In this document: one piece after another, positions 57,731 to 64,000 of the stretch | Position numbering within the stretch: the stretch's first letter is position 1 | Layout: each line of letters starts with the position of its first letter | DNA from: Cliona cf. orientalis | Taxonomy: Eukaryota; Porifera; Demospongiae; Clionaida; Clionaidae | Reading direction: 5' to 3' | Assembly: GCA_963930775.1 (NCBI GenBank) | Contig: OZ005689.1 | Location: 33,403,235 to 33,467,234, forward strand | Length of the DNA stretch: 64,000 bases | Translations under genes and position numbers: made by a program | The notes under the pieces: generated by a model | Seen by the model: the letters and a program-made list of their open reading frames with translations, nothing else | Databases searched by the model: none | Told to the model about the DNA's origin: nothing

Positions 57731-58685
57731 CTAAGTGCATACTTAGCTATGCTTACATACGTTAACACAAATTGTGAATGCTTATACTGCTGTGGAGGTA
57801 TACAACTGTTACTTGAGGTAAGTAACAAATTTACAATTCTTCATCATCACAATAAATACACTCACTAAAGGGAACACATGCGAATTCAGCAACTTTGTAT
57901 AGAACAACAGACAGCTGTGAAATATTATCTGAACCTGGAACTAGCCTATTGAAAATTCCACTTTTATTATACCATAAAACTTATGTGGGGTTCGCGGAGG
58001 CTCGCCCCATTGATGTTGAAACATCTTCTCTAGTAGATAAATTTCACTGATGCAATGGGCAAAGCAGGGGCGCCAGGCCACAATATGCAGGAGTGTCATC
58101 ATGGAATAAATGATGTTGCACATCTCTGAGACTAAGATTATAGTCGTAACATATCATAGTCTGCAGCTGACATAGTCTGGTGAGCCAGCCACTTCACAAG
58201 GGAGGAAGGGAGGAGGAGGGATCTGGTGTCGTACCCATACTGGAGTTGTACCAGTGCTTAGCTGCTATGCCAGTGTGCAAAACCTCACTCGTGAGATGTA
58301 GTCTAGTAGCCTAGCAAGCTCTGTAAAACTTGGTGATGACGTGTAGCAATCTGATTGGGCTCCACTCCTGGCTACTAGTCTCGTATACAGGACAGTAACT
58401 GATCACGTGACCTTTGCTATCTGTGCATGTAGGGATGTGGCTGGTACCTACACCCGGTACCCCAAAGCAATGGCCCACCCCTCTAGCAACAAAAAACACC
58501 CCCCAGAGGGTTGTCCAGTATTGCCTACGACTGTCCAGTAGGATGGTAGGACTCCCAACTTGCACCATGCATAGCATAGCTATATACATCACAGATATCC
58601 CAGCTATGTCCTATTCCTATACCTGGTCTTTGTTCTAGCCGCTCCATATAGCATCATACATGCAGTATAACTAAGTCAGATATCC
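57731..58685. other. No gene recognised
   Basis: No exon, tandem repeat or terminal inverted repeat that I can support. Confidence 0.3.
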
Positions 58686-59165
58686 CATGGTATTGTCCAC
58701 GGTATACCTGCATGCTGTTATTCCATCCCGTCATGTGTACCACGGTACACTAACGTCCCATAGTACTGTCCATGGTACCTGCACACTGCTATGTGTCCAT
58801 CCATTCCTCTGCATACCATGGTGCAGTAATGCCCATGGTATTGTCCGTAGTGTACCTGCACTGCTGTATTCCTTCATGTGTACTGTGATACAGTATTCCA
58901 TGGTACTGCCCATGGTATACTTATGTTTGTAGTCCATAGTGTCCGTCCCGTCCCATCAGTACCATGGTGTCGTCTGGTATCCCATGGACACTTCCTAGGG
59001 ATCCATACACAGTACATATACATGTATAATAGATAGATAGTAGTATATATGTACATGTAGTCCACAGTGTCCGTCCCGTCCCATCAGTGCCATGGTGTCG
59101 TCTGGTATCCAATGGATACTTCCTAGGGATCCTTATATACACAGTACATATACTACCTACATAGT
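58686..59165. repeat. Minisatellite-like CCATGG-rich repeats
   Basis: Imperfect units built on CCATGGTA, GTACCTGCA and TGTCC phrases from 58686 to 58930. These are followed by an ~85-base unit (GTCCGTCCCGTCCCATCAGT ... CTTCCTAGGGATCC) present twice, at about 58937-59010 and 59067-59135. Confidence 0.75.
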
Positions 59166-59419
59166 CTATAGTGACCGTCCTATAAAATGGATCATCATTA
59201 GAAATAACATGTATGACAAGTACTTTTAAATTATACAAATCCACCTTGGTTCAGTTTTTTCTCTTCATGAGTATTGTGCAGATCACACAGGTACAGTAAG
59301 TAAAACAAGAAAGTGTGTTCATTCATTTTCTGAGTAATGCGCTTGTATTTTGACAACCAAGAAAACACTTGTTCGCATATTTCTGTGTCTACCTATAATA
59401 ATTGTGATAATGACTATTG
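59166..59419. other. 3' flank of the KDZ-like gene
   Basis: No feature supported. Confidence 0.25.
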
Positions 59420-60527
59420 TTATTTTACTATTAGTATAATAGTATACCATGATACGTTGGTGTACAATAATGGACTTACTTCCTTTAATTCGGGTACATT
59501 TGCTGGATCACAGTTATTCTTACACCACCCATCCGTGTGACCCCTCATGTACATTTTATCGACCACCATTTGGACAGAAGCCAGCTGTTTGCACTGTGGT
59601 GTTACATCTGCACGTACTGGATTTCTAGCAAATTTCATCAAGTGGCATGCATCATCATAGCAAATATACTCTGTTATTGATGAGAGAATAGCATAAATGG
59701 TAGACATTACTGATCATGGATGATTTCCTACTTATTTTTTTAGCAGCTGCAGGGTGCTTCAAATAGCAGTTGTGTAAACAGCCATACACCTGACTTTTTG
59801 ACTCAGATATGAGTAATTCTGATAACAACACAATAATACCACAAGGGCGCATACCAGCTAGAATTCCTGCATTATTATAATTATGATTACAGTTGTATGT
59901 ACTTGAATCGTACAATATTGTTGTTACCAGCAGTTCTGAAGTTAAGACGACCATCTTTATCTTTTTCAGTATTGCAGGTTAATGGCTGTGTGTCAGTATC
60001 TTCAAATATACTAAAATACATATACATTAAAAATGGTATTGATGGTCCCATGTTATTGCATTACAATGTGGAATGCTAATCATACCCACCCCTTTGTTTC
60101 CTCAACAACTGGTCGTTCCCTACGAGGTTTTTTACTTGCCGTACCACTGTACTGTGGTGAACATGTTGTCTCAAGTGTGTATGTTCGTTTCCCATAAGCA
60201 TCTGTACAGTGTTGAACTCCCTCAGTACGTATTCCATCCTCATATTCATCGATTAACGATTTAGGAAGTGAGGTGGCTGGCACCCACTTCACTTCAATCT
60301 CAGGTTTTCCAAGCCACAGTACCTGCAATTGTTACATTCTATTTTAGTAGCTAACATATTCAGCAAGCTGTAGTTGCAATTGTCTTCATACCTGATAATG
60401 AGTGCATGATCTTGTTTGTCGTTTAGCTATGATTGTTTCGATGATAGCTTCTTTATAATATGTGTCATCTATACATATAGTAGGTTAGTGCTCAGTGGTA
60501 TAAACCTGAGAATTTTTGGAGAACATA

Positions 60528-61229
60528 CAGTGCAACCAAGCAAGAGAGCAAAACTTTTTAAAACTATATTATTGGGCTAAAAACTACACCAACAGACCTA
60601 TTTGATATCAAAATGGCCACAACAATCATATTTATTATGTTTTACAAAATTGCAAATTTCCCATATATAGCTAATACAGAGGCCACACAAGTGCGAGCCC
60701 GTTTTCATAGATTTTTCACTGATTTAGGATAAAAGTTGCTATATCTCAGAAACGGTAAGGAGTTAAGACTTCACATTTGGGATTTAGTAACTTCAATGCA
60801 AGTGCTATTAGCCCACCAAGTAGAATTTCTTAACTAAAACTAAATAGTAAAAAATGTGCCTAACATATTTGGCCCTCTGAAAGGGATTTACGGACAATAT
60901 CTGGTTAGCAATGCACTGCACAGCCTCTACACTCATGTCAAATTAACTTCATATGGATGTGCATGACTGGGTAGAGCGCACACTCTTAACCGAAAATAAT
61001 ACTCATTTAATGTGCCTAACATATTCTGGAGAGCCATGTTATCTTATGAAGCCATAAAAATGGATGTAATCACAGTTACATCCCATAGTTTAAATTTTAT
61101 GTAGAGTTTATGTTGAAGAAGGTTGGTACCAAAGTTCAAATTCTTATCTATTATAGATCTTATTTTATGAGCCAAAATAGGCTCAAATTCTGAAATAAAA
61201 AAGTTTTGCTCTCTTGCTTGGTTGCACTG
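60528..61229. mobile_element. 702 bp MITE inserted at a splice donor
   Basis: Perfect inverted tips of about 32 bases starting CAGTGCAACCAAGCAAGAGA, flanked by TA on both sides (60526-60527, 61230-61231). No transposase frame. On the gene strand the right tip follows AAGCAGG-TA, so the element begins at the second base pair of the intron and leaves GT intact. Tc1/mariner-type MITE. Confidence 0.9.
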
Positions 61230-62812
61230 TACCTGCTTCATCACTGGAACATGCTCTTGGAGTGTGTGATTTGCAATATCGTGATTTAAAATGTGGGGAG
61301 GCCATGCAACCTGTCTTTGTATGACCTGGTAGGGTTGGATATTCAATAATATAGCCAAGCATACATCTCTTCGATTTTTCATGTTGCCATCTAACACTAA
61401 AACATTACTGCATCCAGGGAATTTGCAGGTATGTGCTGTAGTAATATTATAATAGCAAACCATATTCAAAAAATTATAATATTTGAGTGCATGTACTATG
61501 ATCATAATATTATGTAGAAGATACGATGACCTTGACTGCATTGGAGAAAATTCATTCCACCAAATAATATTATTTCTGTGGCTGGTAGCTGGGCTTAGGG
61601 AAATTTTTACCCAGTGAAAATTTTTGATTATTATTAATTATTTAAATTTATCCCATACCCAAAACAATACTGGTATTACAGTATGTTAGTTCCATATATT
61701 TTTAACATGTCAGAGTACATACCAGAATATTTCATACAAAATGATGTATAGAACTTCGGTGTCACACGCTTAATGCTCTCATACACTTCTGTAGACACAG
61801 ATATGGATTCATCAATATCAGGATACTGTGACTGGGTCATGAGTAATGCATATTTCAAATGGGCTGCCTCAAAACGTCTTCGATCAAGCTTTATTCGATA
61901 GTGAAGGTTATTCCTGCAAATAACCATCGTGGCATAATTTTGAACAATTATTATTACAGTTGACCTTACTCTTCGCTTTGCCTTTTGCTGAAGCATTGTT
62001 TGAGTGATAGGCTGTAAATTAACAAGCAACAGTCAATGCATACATAATTCTCTCCACTACGTCTAACTTGACTTACGTGTCATCCTTTTTGATAGTAGAG
62101 CACTGTTTAGGGCTAACAGGATAATTATTGATGTAGTTATAAATATCAGCTTTTTGCTTGTAGCTAAGTTGACCAAGTAAAAGCTCACTATCATATTTGG
62201 CGAGCATGCTCATTTCAAAAGCAGTTTCACTGGTCGAAACAAAATATTTCAACTGGGCCCAATTTGAGTCATAGCTAGCGGGAGATTGACTTCCATTGCT
62301 ATGATACCCATAAAACTGACTATAATTACATCCCTTGCGAACATTTTGACAGTACTTGTAATAGTGTGTACCTACAACAGTTCCATATGTTTCTGTATAG
62401 ATAATGAGGTGACTTGGCTGTCGATTTTTGTCAAAAGCTTCCCATTGCATGAAGGACATGTGCTAACATTTGATATCAACACAATTCCTAGGCTGTATTT
62501 ATCTTTGTTTCCTAGCACATGAATCTCTTCTGCCAGCTGCTTGTCAGTCAGGAATGCGGATTGATTAAAGGCCTGGATATTTTCAACTATTAGTTTCACA
62601 TCAGCTGGTGTGACAGTTACCGATTCGTTGCTAGCAAATCTTGCAATGGTTGACCAATAATCAGGAAACTCTCTTGGCAAGTACACAGCTGAAAATATAA
62701 CTCTCCTGACAATGCTGAGATCACTAGCAATAGTGGAGGGAATGAGATCCATTGAGTTATTGATATAGCCAGCATGTGAAACAAACTGATCATGTGATTC
62801 TTTTTTTTAATG

Positions 62813-62918
62813 GTCATGTGATCATAGTGTGACAGTGCATGTGACTGTGCATGTGATGGTCCATATGATCATAGTGTGACAGTGCATGTGACTGTGCATG
62901 TGATGGTCCATGTGCTGC
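62813..62918. repeat. Two-unit tandem repeat, ~54 bp
   Basis: TGTGATCATAGTGTGACAGT ... GCATGTGATGGTCCAT occurs twice head to tail. Confidence 0.85.
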
Positions 62919-63404
62919 TTTAGCTCTGGCATATCTAGATCTGCTGTTATTTTTTTGAGTGGAGACATGTCCGTTGATCCAAAAAGCAGAGAAACAAGGT
63001 TGAGATTAGAAAAATGTTGGGATATGGAATTGAACTGGGATTTGCTACCAGATAAATTAAAGCAGGTTAGCAGTTCATAACAGACTATACCCATAAGTTA
63101 TATGTAGTTCCATGATATCAGAGCACCAAACTATAGGCTTCTTTCATCACAAAATAAAACAAAAAGAGCTTGGATTTGAGACCAATGCCTTGTTACAACT
63201 TGCATGTTCCCAGTAAATCAGCTAAAGCCACTATAAGCAACTGCATACTCACCATGCACTGAGTGGCTTCCCACAGGGAAGCCATAGCCAGATGTCAAGG
63301 CTGAGGTTAAACCACAGTATTATGGTACCACCAAAGATGCAGTTGACACATACTACCACCCATCAGTGCACTTTATGGTAGCAGGAATATACCATCACAT
63401 TATT

Positions 63405-63556
63405 GTGGGAAATATATGTGGGGTCCAATTTTCACGGATGGCCAGTCTGCAAAGTGTTCTCAGTCTAATTTCACAGACGTGCACCATCATACCCATTATA
63501 CACTGTACAATTATTGTGCTTATTTCACGGCTAGCCGCTTACCTGCGAAAATTGGA
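63405..63556. mobile_element. ~150 bp MITE
   Basis: GGGGTCCAATTTTC at 63419 pairs with GAAAATTGGACCCC at 63548. Inner TTTCACGG words also occur in both halves. Confidence 0.65.
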
Positions 63557-64000
63557 CCCCTCAAAAATTTTCTGCTATACAGTAAAAATGATAGAAATCA
63601 CGGTTTTGTACATAACTATTAACTCTAATATTATTATTTATTTTAAATAGCTTCAGCATGAGTATGAGTAAAAAGAATTATATATAGCTTACGCATTATC
63701 ACGTCTATCCCCTCCCCCCGATAAAGTACTGAATGAAACTTTGCCTGGCCCCCTCAAATAAATCACAAGTACTATTGATATATTATATTATGTTTAATAC
63801 GAATAATATACCATTGGTAGTCTCGTGCTCAGCCCCCTTCACGTGCACGGAGAGGAGTCTGGACAAAGTGTATAGGGCCTGTGTTGCTGAGTATTTCTGG
63901 TGTGTATTAGTAAGAAAACATGAGGAGATTAGCATTCTATTGGGTACCCAGGAGTACACCAGTACTGTTGTTAAATATTGCATTCTTTTTATGTTCGCAT
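63557..64000. other. No gene recognised
   Basis: AT-rich sequence running to the end of the window; nothing supported. Confidence 0.3.

Larger units (their letters stand above)
59420..63094 (-). pseudogene. KDZ-like transposase gene with chromo-like segment
   Basis: Minus-strand exons in order: a possible first exon at ~63070-62930 (FNLSGSKSQFNSISQHFSNL); 62785-62077 (VYLPREFPDYWSTIARFASN, a CPSC pair, then ETAFEMSMLAKYDSELLLGQ); 62011-61966; 61913-~61725 (LDRRRFEAAHLKYALLM); ~61430-61234 (KFPGCSNVLVLDGNMKNRRD); ~60466-60393 and 60328-60080 (HYQVLWLGKPEIEVKWVPAT, chromo-like); ~59990-59935; 59866-~59733 (GMRPCGIIVLLSELLISES); 59707-~59480 (ICYDDACHLMKFARN and VDKMYMRGHTDGWCKNNCD). The YDxAC and H-x-D-x-W-C motifs resemble the core of KDZ (Kyakuja-Dileera-Zisupton) transposases with Cys clusters. 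Splice sites largely fit. A one-base frame change near 62400 is the clear lesion, and a MITE sits in the intron after 61234. The end of the gene was not found. Confidence 0.6.

Overview
This is an animal nuclear genome fragment, AT-rich and intron-bearing. GT/AG introns are short, often 50-300 bp, and there is no bacterial operon structure. The many ACATGT-type stretches, abundant small terminal-inverted-repeat elements, and families I associate with sponge and cnidarian gene sets (DUF6589, KDZ-like, Helitron with a DUF6570-like N terminus, RecQ-like, SWIM) point to an early-branching marine invertebrate. A demosponge is my best guess, by inference only. No rRNA, tRNA or clear single-copy housekeeping gene was recognised.

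Layout, 1-16 kb: a ~1.6 kb foldback element; a decayed integrase-like gene; a ~1.35 kb dispersed repeat; a gag-protease retroelement remnant; a broken CUE/HECT-like gene. Then comes the best-preserved mobile element, a 2.3 kb Tc1/mariner-like transposon (9291-11612) carrying two convergent genes: an intron-containing gene of unknown function and an IS630/Tc1-type transposase whose first catalytic Asp reads as Tyr. A three-unit TG/poly-C tandem array fills 13.5-15.5 kb.

16-38 kb: a long uncharacterised protein gene (16127-20071) is interrupted by a 346 bp hAT-like MITE whose 5-bp target duplication is still intact. After that the sequence is mostly non-coding, with hairpin MITEs, a piggyBac remnant, a ~400 bp tandem triplication, a nest of three elements at 29.7-32.1 kb, and two copies of a GTGACC-ended element that carries a conserved 28-codon exon-like segment.

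38-64 kb: a run of broken, multi-exon, transposon-type genes. In order: an uncharacterised gene (-), a Helitron Rep N terminus (+), a DUF6589 gene (+) split by a MITE, a RecQ-like helicase (-), an uncharacterised coiled-coil gene (+), a minisatellite, a SWIM-domain gene (-), an intact two-exon chromodomain start (+), a second Helitron-like N-terminal fragment, and a KDZ-like transposase gene with a chromo-like segment (-) that holds a 702 bp MITE right at a splice donor.

The genes do not form a pathway. The window reads as a transposon graveyard in which elements sit inside one another, and the nesting gives a relative order of insertion. All gene models were assembled by eye. Exon ends marked by clear GT/AG and consistent phase are firm; the others are approximate.
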